Shown piece after piece: positions 1 to 8,354 of a stretch of 64,000 nt of DNA. The stretch comes from Lichenicoccus sp964246745 (lineage in GTDB: Bacteria > Pseudomonadota > Alphaproteobacteria > Acetobacterales > Acetobacteraceae), in contig CAXTRK010000010.1 in assembly GCA_964246745.1 (NCBI GenBank), positions 1 through 64,000 of the forward strand, written 5' to 3'. The notes under the pieces are model-generated. The model was given only the letters and a program-made list of their open reading frames with translations. It was not told where the DNA came from and ran no database searches. How positions within the stretch are numbered: position 1 is the stretch's first letter; each line of letters opens with the position of its first letter. The position numbers and the translations under genes are program-made.

Positions 1-99
1 GGCCGCGCCTGCGGCACGCGCAAAAACCGCTTGCTCAAGGTGACGGTATCTCATGCCAGCGCTTCCAAGTTCGCCGCCTCGCTCCTCGCCGCGAGATGA
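1..99 (+). CDS. 3' end of an unrecognised gene
   Basis: The frame is open from the left edge and ends in TGA, which overlaps the next gene's ATG as ATGA, a typical coupled junction. The 32 visible residues are basic (GTRKNRLLK) and then alanine/serine-rich (ending SLLAAR). I do not recognise the family from so short a tail. The overlap with the alkyltransferase start is the main reason for calling it a gene. Confidence 0.4.
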   Translation, partial: GRACGTRKNRLLKVTVSHASASKFAASLLAAR

Positions 100-605
100 A
101 CGCACGGTTCTTGACTCCAGACCCTGTGTGCCGTGCCATGGGGCCTCATCCGGAGCCTGGCTTGCCGCAACTCTCCTTTCACAGTCCGCTCGGTCCATTG
201 ACCGTCTCCCAGGAGGAGCAAGCCATCGTTGCCCTTGATTGGGGATGGGGCTGTACTCAGGAGGAGACCGCCCTGCTCCGACTCGCGCGGGAACAAGTGC
301 ATGCCTACTTCGATGGTACCCTGAACAGCTTCACTCTTCCGCTCGCCCCAGCGGGAACCGCTTATCGTCTGAAGGTCTGGAATGCGCTGCTGTGTATTCC
401 CTTTGGGCAGACCCGCACCTATTCCGAAGTGTCGCAGTTGGTTGGTGGTTGCGCCCGTGCCGTCGGTCAAGCCAACCGGAGCAATCCCTTGCCGATTATT
501 GTTCCTTGCCATCGCATCGTGGGCCGGAGTGGGATAGGCGGGTTTACCGGCGCGGGCGGCATCGATACCAAACGATATTTGCTCGACCACGAGAAAGATA
601 ATTGA
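96..605 (+). CDS. ogt: Methylated-DNA--protein-cysteine S-methyltransferase (Ogt/MGMT)
   Basis: This is a 169-residue suicide DNA-repair protein that moves an alkyl group from O6-alkylguanine or O4-alkylthymine to its own cysteine. The active-site motif PCHR is at about residues 137-140 (IVPCHRIVG, acceptor Cys about 138). It is preceded by the winged-helix DNA-binding region (IPFGQTRTYSEVSQLVGG...AVGQANRSNPLPI), as expected in the family. The length is normal for an Ogt without an Ada N-terminal domain. The ATG overlaps the stop of the preceding frame, and the stop shares one base with the next start, so it appears to sit in a small operon. It acts in the cytoplasm. Confidence 0.93.
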   Translation: MNARFLTPDPVCRAMGPHPEPGLPQLSFHSPLGPLTVSQEEQAIVALDWGWGCTQEETALLRLAREQVHAYFDGTLNSFTLPLAPAGTAYRLKVWNALLCIPFGQTRTYSEVSQLVGGCARAVGQANRSNPLPIIVPCHRIVGRSGIGGFTGAGGIDTKRYLLDHEKDN

Positions 606-1579
606 TGTCAAAGTCGATCCGGATTCATGAACATGGCGGCCCTGATACCTTGCGCTGGGAAGATGTTCCGACACCTCAGCCTGCGGCCGGCGAAGTCCTG
701 ATCAGGCAGGAGGCGATCGGCGTTAATTTCATCGACATCTACTATCGTGCCGGCCTTTATAAGCTTCCTGGCTTTCCCGCGGTCCTCGGCATGGAAGGCG
801 CCGGACTTGTCGAGGCTGTCGGCGATCAGGTCGATAGTTTAGCTCCCGGCGATCGTGTCGCCTACTGTTCCTCGATGGGCAGCTATGCCAGCAGGCGCGT
901 CATCGCGGCAGACAGGCTCGTCAAGCTGCCAGACAGCATCAGCACCATTGATGCGGCCGCCATCATGATGCGTGGACTCACCGCTCAAGCCTTGCTGCGT
1001 CAGGTGCGCCCCTTGCAAGCCGGTGAAACGATAGTGGTTCATGCCGCGGCCGGCGGTGTCGGCCTTCTACTCTGCCAATGGGCTCGGACGATCGGGGCCA
1101 CGGTCATCGGAGTCGTATCAACCCAAGAAAAAGCCGAACTCGCCCGACAGAATGGTGCCACGCATACCCTCATTGGTCTTACCGATCTCGCCGCCCATGT
1201 GAAGCGCCTGACGGGGGGAGCAATGGTTCCGGTCGTTTATGACAGTGTTGGCAAGGACAGCTTCATTTCCAGTCTCGACTGCCTTTCTCCACGCGGCCTT
1301 ATGGTCAGCTATGGCAATGCCTCGGGAGAGGTGACTGGTGTCAACCTGAGCCTGCTTGCCGTCCGCGGCAGCCTTTACGTCACCCGCCCCACGCTCATGA
1401 GCTACATGGCCAAGCGAGCCGCACTGGAAGCCGCCGCGGCGGAACTATTCTCGGTTCTGACAAGTGGCGCCTTGAAGATCCATATCGGGCAGCGATATCC
1501 GCTCAGCCGCGCGAGGGACGCACACCGTGCCCTTGAATCCCGCGCCACCACGGGAAGCACAATCCTTATTCCGGACTGA
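605..1579 (+). CDS. NADPH:quinone oxidoreductase, MDR superfamily
   Basis: A 324-residue zinc-independent medium-chain dehydrogenase/reductase. The N-terminal GroES-like domain carries IGVNFIDIYYRAGLY and the GMEGAG turn. The Rossmann domain has the nucleotide loop AAAGGVGLLLCQWA at about residues 150-163, the pattern of QOR/crystallin-zeta enzymes that reduce quinones with NADPH. The zinc-binding cysteines of alcohol dehydrogenases are absent. I use the ATG whose A is the last base of the ogt TGA; an in-frame TTG lies one codon upstream. It is probably co-transcribed with ogt and converges on rho with a two-base gap. Confidence 0.9.
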   Translation: MSKSIRIHEHGGPDTLRWEDVPTPQPAAGEVLIRQEAIGVNFIDIYYRAGLYKLPGFPAVLGMEGAGLVEAVGDQVDSLAPGDRVAYCSSMGSYASRRVIAADRLVKLPDSISTIDAAAIMMRGLTAQALLRQVRPLQAGETIVVHAAAGGVGLLLCQWARTIGATVIGVVSTQEKAELARQNGATHTLIGLTDLAAHVKRLTGGAMVPVVYDSVGKDSFISSLDCLSPRGLMVSYGNASGEVTGVNLSLLAVRGSLYVTRPTLMSYMAKRAALEAAAAELFSVLTSGALKIHIGQRYPLSRARDAHRALESRATTGSTILIPD

Positions 1580-1581
1580 TC

Positions 1582-2856
1582 TCAGGTATTCATCGCGTCG
1601 AAGAAATCCTGATTCGTCTTGCTGTATTTGAGCTTGTCGAGCAGGAAATCCATCGCATCCATCGTGCCCATGGGCGAGAGAATGCGGCGCAAAACCCACA
1701 TTTTCGATAGCGACCCCTTGTCCACCAGCAGCTCCTCCTTCCGGGTGCCGCTCTTGGTGATGTCGATGGCCGGAAATGTGCGCTTGTCGGAGAGCTTGCG
1801 GTCCAGGATCAGTTCCGAGTTGCCGGTGCCTTTGAATTCTTCGAAAATGACTTCGTCCATGCGGCTGCCGGTATCGATGAGGGCGGTTGCGATGATGGTC
1901 AGCGAGCCACCTTCCTCGATATTCCGTGCGGCGCCAAAAAAGCGCTTGGGTCTCTGCAGCGCATTGGCATCGACGCCACCGGTCAAGACCTTGCCCGAAG
2001 ACGGCACCACGGTGTTATACGCGCGCGCCAGGCGGGTGATGGAGTCCAGCAGGATCACCACGTCCCGTTTGTGCTCGACCAGCCGCTTGGCCTTTTCCAG
2101 CACCATTTCCGTCACCTGAACGTGACGTGTCGCCGGTTCGTCAAAGGTCGAGGAAACGACCTCGCCTTTGACCGAGCGGGCCATATCGGTCACCTCCTCC
2201 GGCCGCTCGTCGATAAGCAGCACGATCAGGAAGACGGCTGGATGATTGGTGGAGATGGCGGTGGCGATGCTTTGCAGCATGACCGTCTTGCCGGTTCTGG
2301 GCGGTGCCACGATCAGGGCGCGCTGACCCATGCCGATCGGCGAGACCAAATCGATCACCCTGGAGGTAAAATCCTTGTTCTGGCCTTTGCCTGAGATGAC
2401 GGCGGTCTCATATTCCATTTTAAGGCGCCGCTCTGGATAAAGGGGCGTCAAATTGTCGAAATTAATGCGATGACGTACTGCTTCTGGCGGTTCAAAATTG
2501 ATCGTGTTGACCTTGAGCAGGGCAAAATAGCGCTCACCGTCACGCGGTGCGCGGATTTGCCCTTCAACGGTATCGCCTGTACGAAGCCCGAATCTCCGCA
2601 CTTGGCTTGGGCTGACATAGATATCATCGGGTCCAGGCAGGTAGTTGGCTTCCGGAGAGCGTAGAAAGCCGAATCCATCGGAAAGGATCTCGAGCGTCCC
2701 CTCCCCATGGATCGCCTGGTCGTTCTCCGCAAGATTCTTGAGGATAGCGAACATCATATCCTGCTTGCGCAGGGAGGATGCATTCTCAATCTGCAGCGAT
2801 TCCGCGTAGGAAAGCAGATCCGAGGGTGATTTCGTCTTGAGTTCGGCGAGGTGCAT
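1582..2856 (-). CDS. rho: Transcription termination factor Rho
   Basis: A 424-residue hexameric RNA-dependent ATPase that ends untranslated transcripts. In order: the Rho N-terminal helical domain (LAELKTKSPSDLLSYAESL), the cold-shock-like primary RNA-binding site (GEGTLEILSDGFGFLRS at about 51-67), Walker A (APPRTGKT, Lys about 190), the VFLIVLLIDERPEEVTD segment, Walker B with VVILLDSITRLARAYN, and the Q/R-loop region ending GTMDAMDFLLDKL. It is full length for the family. The ATG follows GAGG at useful spacing. The 247 bases upstream hold no gene and probably contain its promoter and leader, including a 14-base palindrome. Confidence 0.97.
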   Translation of the reverse strand: MHLAELKTKSPSDLLSYAESLQIENASSLRKQDMMFAILKNLAENDQAIHGEGTLEILSDGFGFLRSPEANYLPGPDDIYVSPSQVRRFGLRTGDTVEGQIRAPRDGERYFALLKVNTINFEPPEAVRHRINFDNLTPLYPERRLKMEYETAVISGKGQNKDFTSRVIDLVSPIGMGQRALIVAPPRTGKTVMLQSIATAISTNHPAVFLIVLLIDERPEEVTDMARSVKGEVVSSTFDEPATRHVQVTEMVLEKAKRLVEHKRDVVILLDSITRLARAYNTVVPSSGKVLTGGVDANALQRPKRFFGAARNIEEGGSLTIIATALIDTGSRMDEVIFEEFKGTGNSELILDRKLSDKRTFPAIDITKSGTRKEELLVDKGSLSKMWVLRRILSPMGTMDAMDFLLDKLKYSKTNQDFFDAMNT

Positions 2857-2955
2857 TGGAACGCCTCGAATGGCAAGTCAGGAGGGGAGGGAACGTTTTG
2901 CGTTACCAGGTCGGGTTGAGATGTCCGGGCCTGAGAAGAGCGCTATGGGAAGTGC

Positions 2956-2969
2956 CGGAAGATCTTCCG
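2956..2969. repeat. 14-base perfect palindrome upstream of rho
   Basis: CGGAAGATCTTCCG reads the same on both strands. It lies about 100 bases upstream of the rho start in an otherwise gene-free leader. It could be an operator half-site pair or chance; no partner copy was seen in the window. Confidence 0.4.
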
Positions 2970-3103
2970 ACCGCAATCCAATGTCGTTCCGGGCGAACAG
3001 TAGCCCTGGCCCATGGCGCGCATGTGGCGCCTGCAACCAGAGCGAACGGACCTTACTTCCTGCCTTTGCTTGCCGTCAACAGTATTTTGAGTTGCCGCGG
3101 CAC

Positions 3104-3604
3104 TCAGTCGTAGAACGCTGCTTTCGTCATCCAGCTCTGGCTCCCGAGCCGCTCGCTTGGCCACCAGAAGATTTGCTGCGCCAACCAGTCTCCCGAGATC
3201 GGCTTGTTGGTGAAATCTCCGGAGAGGGTTTCCGCCGAACAGATCGCGTCGGCCTTGAGAGTGTATGTCGGGAGCGTAATCGTGAGGGCGCAGGCATGAC
3301 CGCCCGGCACCAAACGCGCCTGCCAAGCACCTGTCACCGTTCCGACCCCAATCAGGTGGCGACCTGACGTCAGCATCATGGCTTCCCCATGCACGCGTCC
3401 GTCCGGAGCGGGACGAGCAAACGCCAACAGCATATGTCCAGAGATACCGCCTGATAGCTCGCCGCCGTAGCGGAAGGGTTGCGAAGCCATCCGACGCAGG
3501 ACCGCATTCGGGTCCGACGCCCACGCCTGACGCAGGCAGCACAAACACAGTGCCGCCGGCAGGATCCAAGTCAGGCGCGCACATGCTAGTCGCCCGAAAG
3601 CCAT
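3104..3604 (-). CDS. Exported protein of unknown function
   Basis: A 166-residue protein with a clear signal peptide: MAFGRLACARL, then a hydrophobic core (TWILPAALCLCCL) and a likely cleavage site near RQAWASD. The mature part looks like a small all-beta periplasmic protein (GHMLLAFARPAPDGRVHGEAMM, LIGVGTVTGAWQARL) with several cysteines that could form disulfides. I do not recognise the family. It overlaps the end of the preceding minus-strand small reading frame by about 17 bases, so the two are probably co-transcribed, upstream of rho. Confidence 0.65.
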   Translation of the reverse strand: MAFGRLACARLTWILPAALCLCCLRQAWASDPNAVLRRMASQPFRYGGELSGGISGHMLLAFARPAPDGRVHGEAMMLTSGRHLIGVGTVTGAWQARLVPGGHACALTITLPTYTLKADAICSAETLSGDFTNKPISGDWLAQQIFWWPSERLGSQSWMTKAAFYD

Positions 3605-3726
3605 CCCGTCCTCCAGAATACCAACAACGGTCCCGCAGTCGTAAGCGCGATGGCTTCAAGCGCATAGAACTTGCCGTGGTTCCAGCTCATCTCCGGCGTG
3701 TCCTTGAACTTCATGCCATAGAGCAT
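3586..3726 (-). CDS. Small putative membrane protein, possibly a truncated gene end
   Basis: A 46-codon frame from ATG begins MLYGMKFKDTPEMSWNHGKF and then has a hydrophobic stretch (ALEAIALTTAGPLLVFW) that could be one membrane helix. The composition reads like real protein. The frame stays open upstream of the ATG (FLAQRLAQVTWLTRPTD and beyond, antisense to the trpB start) with no usable start codon. It may therefore be the surviving 3' end of a longer gene cut by rearrangement next to trpB. The stop overlaps the start of the exported protein downstream. Family unknown. Confidence 0.4.
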   Translation of the reverse strand: MLYGMKFKDTPEMSWNHGKFYALEAIALTTAGPLLVFWRTGWLSGD

Positions 3727-3800
3727 GTCGGTAGGGCGCGTGAGCCACGTGACCTGCGCAAGCCGCTGCGCTAGGAAGTGCCTTGAATAGGAGATCCACG

Positions 3801-5034
3801 GTGAGCGTCCAGGTTCGTCCCCAAACAGCCGCCAACAGTCTGCGGCAAGGGCCCGATCATCGCGGCCGCTTCGGCATCTTCGGCGGCCGCTTCGTCGCGG
3901 AGACGCTGATGCCGCTGATCCTCGAACTGGAGGTGGCCTACGAAGCCGCCAAGGCCGATCCGGAGTTCCATCGCGACCTTGACCAGCATCTGCGTGATTA
4001 TGTCGGCCGTCCGAGCCCGCTCTGGTTCGCGCGCCGATTGACCGAAGCCTTGGGCGGGGCGCGCATCTACCTCAAGCGTGAGGAACTCAATCACACGGGC
4101 TCGCACAAGCTCAACAACGTCATGGGCCAGATCCTGCTGGCGCGCCGCATGGGCCGCAGCCGAGTCATCGCCGAAACCGGCGCCGGACAGCATGGCGTCG
4201 CCACGGCAACTGTGTGCGCCCTGTTCGGCCTCCAATGCGTCATCTACATGGGTGCCACCGACATCCAGCGGCAGCAGCCGAACGTGTTTCGCATGCGCCT
4301 GCTCGGAGCAGATGTTCACTCGGTCAGCAGCGGCGCCGGCACGCTCAAGGACGCGATGAACGACGCGCTCCGCGACTGGGTCGCCAACGTCTCCGACACC
4401 TACTACCTGATCGGCACTGTGGCCGGGCCGCGTCTGTATCCGGCCATGGTGCGAGACTTCCAGTGCGTCATCGGCGAGGAGGCGCGGGCGCAACTGCACG
4501 ACGCCGAAGGCCGGCTGCCGGACGCGGTCGTTGCCGCCGTTGGCGGAGGCTCGAACGCGATGGGCATCTTCCATCCGTTTCTCGACGAGCCTGCCGTGCG
4601 GCTCATTGGAGTTGAGGCGGCAGGGGCACGGATTGGACAAAGGCGTGCAGGCCGCAAGCATCAGCCGAGGCTGCCCGGGTGTCCTGCATGGCAACCGCAC
4701 CTATCTGCTGCAGGACCAGCACGGCCAGATCAACGAGGCGCACGGCATCAGCGCTGGCCTGGATTATCCCGGCATCCGTCCGGAACATTCCTGGCTGCAC
4801 GAGATCGGCCGTGCCGAATATGTCGGCATCACCGATCAGGAGGCCTTGGAGGCGTTTCAGCTTTGCACCCGGACCGAAGGCATCATCCCGGCACTCGAAT
4901 GCGCCCATGCGATAGCCCATGTCGCCAAGCTTGCTCCGACCATGGCCAAGGACCAGATCATCCTGATGAATTTGTCCGGCCGCGGCGACAAGGACATTGC
5001 CACCGTCGCCGAGCATCTAGGGGCACTGATGTGA
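3801..5034 (+). pseudogene. trpB: Tryptophan synthase beta chain, frameshifted
   Basis: TrpB condenses indole and serine to tryptophan using PLP. The GTG start follows AGGAG by seven bases. The first frame carries RGRFGIFGGRFVAETLMP, the PLP lysine region (NHTGSHKLNN), AETGAGQHGVATA and the phosphate-binding GGGSNA, up to VRLIGVEAAG. There the frame shifts at a GGGG run (4623-4626). The rest of TrpB (GHGLDKGVQAASISRGCPG, AGLDYPGIRPEHSWLH, ILMNLSGRGDKD) continues in the +1 frame to a proper stop. Removing one G restores a normal-length protein of about 410 residues. Either this is a sequencing error in a homopolymer or the gene is dead. No trpF precedes it and no trpA follows, unlike the usual trpFBA-accD order. 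Confidence 0.9.
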
Positions 5035-5089
5035 ATTGGCATTCGCACCGGATCAGGGCGCGCTGCCGCCCGCGTTTTGGACATAGCCT

Positions 5090-5977
5090 ATGAGCTGGCT
5101 GACCACTTATGTCCGACCAAGAATTCGCAACTTGCTCGGCAAGCGAGAGGTGCCGGATAACCTCTGGACGCAATGCAGCGCCTGCAACCAGATGATCTTC
5201 GCCAAGGACCTTGAACGCACGCTCAAGGTCTGTTCGCATTGCGGCCATCACATGCGCGCGCTGGTTGGGGAACGCCTGGCTTGGACCCTTGACGAGGGCA
5301 GCCTTACCCGAATCGAGCTGCCACGGGCTCCAGCCGACCCGCTCGGCTTCCGCGACCAGAAGCGCTACACGGATCGTCTCAAGGAAAATCGTGCGAAAAC
5401 CCATCTCGACGAAGCGCTTGTCGTCGCCCATGGCACCATCATGGGACGCAAGGCGGTCGTCGGCGTCATGGCGTTCGAATTTCTCGCAGGCACCATGGGC
5501 GCCGGCCTTGGCGAGGGAGTCGTTGCGGCGGCACGCCTGGCAGTGTTGCAGCACGCGCCGCTCATCATCTTCACGGCCTCCGGTGGCGCGCGCATGCAGG
5601 AAGGCATGATTTCCCTGATGCAGATGCCGCGGACGACGATTGCCGTGCAGATGCTGCGCGACGCCGGTCTGCCCTACATCGTGGTGCTGACCGATCCGAC
5701 CACCGGCGGCGTCACCGCCAGTTTCGCCATGCTCGGCGATGTGCAGATTGCCGAGCCGAATGCCCTGATCGGCTTTGCCGGCCAGCGCGTCATCGAGCAG
5801 ACCGTGCGCGAGACGCTGCCCGACGGCTTCCAGCGTGCGGAATACCTGCTGCAGCATGGCATGCTCGACATGGTGGTGCCGCGCGCGCAGATGCGCGAGA
5901 CACTCGGCCGGCTGATTGCCCTGCTATGCAAGCTGCCCGCGACGCATGACGGCGCCGAGTTCGAGGCGGCCGCGTAA
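5090..5977 (+). CDS. accD: Acetyl-CoA carboxylase carboxyltransferase subunit beta
   Basis: AccD (295 residues) pairs with AccA to move the carboxyl group from biotin-BCCP to acetyl-CoA, the committed step of fatty-acid synthesis. The N-terminal zinc finger has Cys29, Cys32, Cys48 and Cys51 (CSACN...CSHCG). The crotonase-fold carboxylase domain follows, with GEGVVAAARLA, SGGARMQEGMISLMQM and the LTDPTTGGVTASFAMLGD oxyanion region, ending in IEQTVRETLPDGFQRAEYLL. Full length. It sits between trpB and folC; folC starts ten bases after its stop, so the two are probably one transcript. Confidence 0.97.
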   Translation: MSWLTTYVRPRIRNLLGKREVPDNLWTQCSACNQMIFAKDLERTLKVCSHCGHHMRALVGERLAWTLDEGSLTRIELPRAPADPLGFRDQKRYTDRLKENRAKTHLDEALVVAHGTIMGRKAVVGVMAFEFLAGTMGAGLGEGVVAAARLAVLQHAPLIIFTASGGARMQEGMISLMQMPRTTIAVQMLRDAGLPYIVVLTDPTTGGVTASFAMLGDVQIAEPNALIGFAGQRVIEQTVRETLPDGFQRAEYLLQHGMLDMVVPRAQMRETLGRLIALLCKLPATHDGAEFEAAA

Positions 5978-5987
5978 GGCCCTAAGC

Positions 5988-7286
5988 GTGTCCTCGCAGG
6001 GTGCCGAATTCAGCGCTCGGGCAGGCGCGGTGCTGGAGCGCCTGAACCGTCTCTATCCGGCGCTGATCGATCTCTCTCTTGGCCGCCTCGAAGCGCTGCT
6101 TTCCCGGCTCGGCAATCCGGAGCGCATGCTGCCGCCGGTGATCCATGTCGCCGGGACCAACGGCAAGGGCAGCACCTGCGCCAATCTTCGTGCCATCGCC
6201 GAGGCGTCCGGGTGGCGGGCCCATGTCGCCACGTCGCCGCATCTGGTCGACGTCACCGAGCGCTTCCGCATCGCCGGCAGGCTGGTTTCCAGCAGCGTGC
6301 TGACGCGGACGCTGGAGGAGATCGAGCAGGCCAATGCGGGCCATCCGATCACCGTCTTCGAGGTGCTCACTGCCGCAAGCTTCCTGTTGTTTTCACGGTC
6401 TCCGGCAGACATCGCCATCATCGAAGTCGGGCTCGGCGGCCGCTACGACGCGACAAATCTGGTGGGGGCGCCTGCCGCCTGCATAATCGCCGCGGTCTCG
6501 ATGGATCACGAAGCCTTTCTCGGCGACAGCCTCGAGCTGATCGCGGGCGAGAAGGCGGGCATCATCAAGCCGGGCGTGCCGGTAGTGACCGGCTTTCAGC
6601 CGGAGCCGGTGCAGCGCGTGATCGCCGCCGAAGCCGCGCGCAACGCCGCGCCGCTGCTGGAGCGCGGTCGCGACTGGCAGATCGAGCCTGCGCCGGGCGG
6701 CATGCGCTACCAGGACGAGCGTGGCCCGCTCGATCTCCCGCAGCCTGGTCTTTCAGGCGCCCACCAGATCGAGAATGCCGGGCTTGCGGTTGCTGCCCTG
6801 CGTGCCTCAGGCATGGCCGTGCCGGCACGCGGTTGGCAGGGCTTGGCGCGGACGCACTGGCCGGCGCGCATGCAGCGTCTCCGTGGCCCGCTCGCCGCGA
6901 CCTTGCCGCCCGGATGGGAGCTGTGGCTCGATGGTGGTCACAATCCCGGCGCCGGCGCGGCACTTCGCACCGTGCTGGCAAACTGGACGGATCGGCCAAT
7001 CCATCTCGTCATCGGCATGAAGCAGGGGAAGGACGCGCGCGGCTTCCTGGATCACCTGCTCGAACTCGCGCATTCCGCCCGAGCCGTAGAGGAGCCCGCT
7101 CAACACATGGCGCTTCCGGTCGGAGCGATCATTGAAGCTGGCGGCGGCCGAGTCATGCCGGGACCCACCGTCGCCGAGGCGCTCGCATCAATCATCCAAT
7201 CGGAACCTCTTGGGCGAATTCTGATCTGCGGCAGCCTCTATCTGGCCGGTGAAGTTCTGAAGGCGGACGGCTGGCAGCCGGATTGA
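5988..7286 (+). CDS. folC: Bifunctional folylpolyglutamate/dihydrofolate synthase
   Basis: FolC adds L-glutamate to dihydropteroate and to folates in an ATP-dependent reaction. The 432-residue protein shows the Mur-ligase P-loop IHVAGTNGKGST, the ATSPHLVDVTERFRI loop, IIEVGLGGRYDATN, the GEKAGIIKPG segment and the C-terminal LDGGHNPGA motif. I chose the GTG ten bases after the accD stop, which has AAGG upstream and gives MSSQGAEF as N-terminus. A longer in-frame TTG start would reach back into accD and is unlikely. Confidence 0.93.
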   Translation: MSSQGAEFSARAGAVLERLNRLYPALIDLSLGRLEALLSRLGNPERMLPPVIHVAGTNGKGSTCANLRAIAEASGWRAHVATSPHLVDVTERFRIAGRLVSSSVLTRTLEEIEQANAGHPITVFEVLTAASFLLFSRSPADIAIIEVGLGGRYDATNLVGAPAACIIAAVSMDHEAFLGDSLELIAGEKAGIIKPGVPVVTGFQPEPVQRVIAAEAARNAAPLLERGRDWQIEPAPGGMRYQDERGPLDLPQPGLSGAHQIENAGLAVAALRASGMAVPARGWQGLARTHWPARMQRLRGPLAATLPPGWELWLDGGHNPGAGAALRTVLANWTDRPIHLVIGMKQGKDARGFLDHLLELAHSARAVEEPAQHMALPVGAIIEAGGGRVMPGPTVAEALASIIQSEPLGRILICGSLYLAGEVLKADGWQPD

Positions 7287-7370
7287 TCGGAGTCGCGGTT
7301 GCCTTTGCCGCCGCACCACGGTTTGCTTGCCCGGCGTCTTCAGACCAACCCAAGAAAATGAGGAAATGCC

Positions 7371-8342
7371 ATGCGCAAGGTCATCTTTGACACTGATCCG
7401 GGCGTCGATGACGCGATGGCGTTAGCATTGCTGACCAGGCGCCCGGAGCTCGAACTGATTGGCGTCACCACGGTGCTCGGCAATGCCGACATTGAGACGG
7501 TGACGCGCAACGCACTCTTCCTCAAGGACCAGCTCGGCTTCGCGGCGCCGGTCGCACAAGGCTCCGGCGTTACCCTGCTTGGCAAGCATGGCGATCATGC
7601 ACGGCACGTGCACGGGGAGAACGGGCTCGGCGGCATCGACGTGCCGCAGACGTCGTCCAGCCGCCTCGACCCTAGGCGCGCCCACCGCATGATGATCGAC
7701 CTGATCCGCGCGCATCCCGGCCAAGTGACCATCATCGCGGTCGGCCGCCTGACCAATCTCGCCCGTGCCCTGGACAAGGACCCGGAGATCGCGCGCCTCG
7801 CGCAGGGCGTGGTGGTGATGGGGGGCGCCTTTGGCACCCACGGTCACACCGGCAATGTCTCTCCAGTGGCCGAGGCCAACATCGCCGGCGACCCGGATGC
7901 CGCCGATGCGGTGTTCACCGCACATTGGCCGGTGACCATCGTTGGTCTTGATGTCACCCAGCAGGTCGTGATCGATCGCGTCATGCTCGACCAGTTAGGC
8001 GCCTCCGGAGATGCCACAAGCAAGCTTCTAGCCGAGCTGTCACGCGGGTATCTCACTTTTCATCAGCGCAGCCGCAGGCTCGACGGCATTTTCGCGCATG
8101 ACAGCCTTTCGGTCGCCTATGTGATCAAACCGGGCCTGTTCACCACACGCGAGGGGCCCGTGCGGGTAATCTGTGGCGGCCTCGCCTCTGGCCAGACCAT
8201 ACAGAAGCCTCTGAGGCCGCCATTTCCGACCACGGCGTGGGACCCGCACCCGGCGCAGAACGTCTGCATCGACGTGGACGCCCAGGGCGTGTTGGCCTTG
8301 CTGAAAGAAAGCCTCCTTCAGCCGCGGCCGAGCTCGGCCTGA
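7371..8342 (+). CDS. Inosine-uridine preferring nucleoside hydrolase
   Basis: A 323-residue enzyme that cleaves the N-glycosidic bond of ribonucleosides to release base and ribose. The calcium-binding family signature DTDPGVDDAMALAL is at residues 7-20. Other conserved parts are GVTTVLGNADIE, VGRLTNLARAL, the VVMGGAFGTHGHTGNVSPVAEANI loop (N and D ligands) and the HDSLSVAYVIKPGLF segment near the C-terminus. The ATG follows GAGGAA at good spacing. An 84-base gap separates it from folC, so it probably has its own promoter. It is cytoplasmic and serves salvage. Confidence 0.92.
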   Translation: MRKVIFDTDPGVDDAMALALLTRRPELELIGVTTVLGNADIETVTRNALFLKDQLGFAAPVAQGSGVTLLGKHGDHARHVHGENGLGGIDVPQTSSSRLDPRRAHRMMIDLIRAHPGQVTIIAVGRLTNLARALDKDPEIARLAQGVVVMGGAFGTHGHTGNVSPVAEANIAGDPDAADAVFTAHWPVTIVGLDVTQQVVIDRVMLDQLGASGDATSKLLAELSRGYLTFHQRSRRLDGIFAHDSLSVAYVIKPGLFTTREGPVRVICGGLASGQTIQKPLRPPFPTTAWDPHPAQNVCIDVDAQGVLALLKESLLQPRPSSA

Positions 8343-8354
8343 TTGGGCAGCCGC

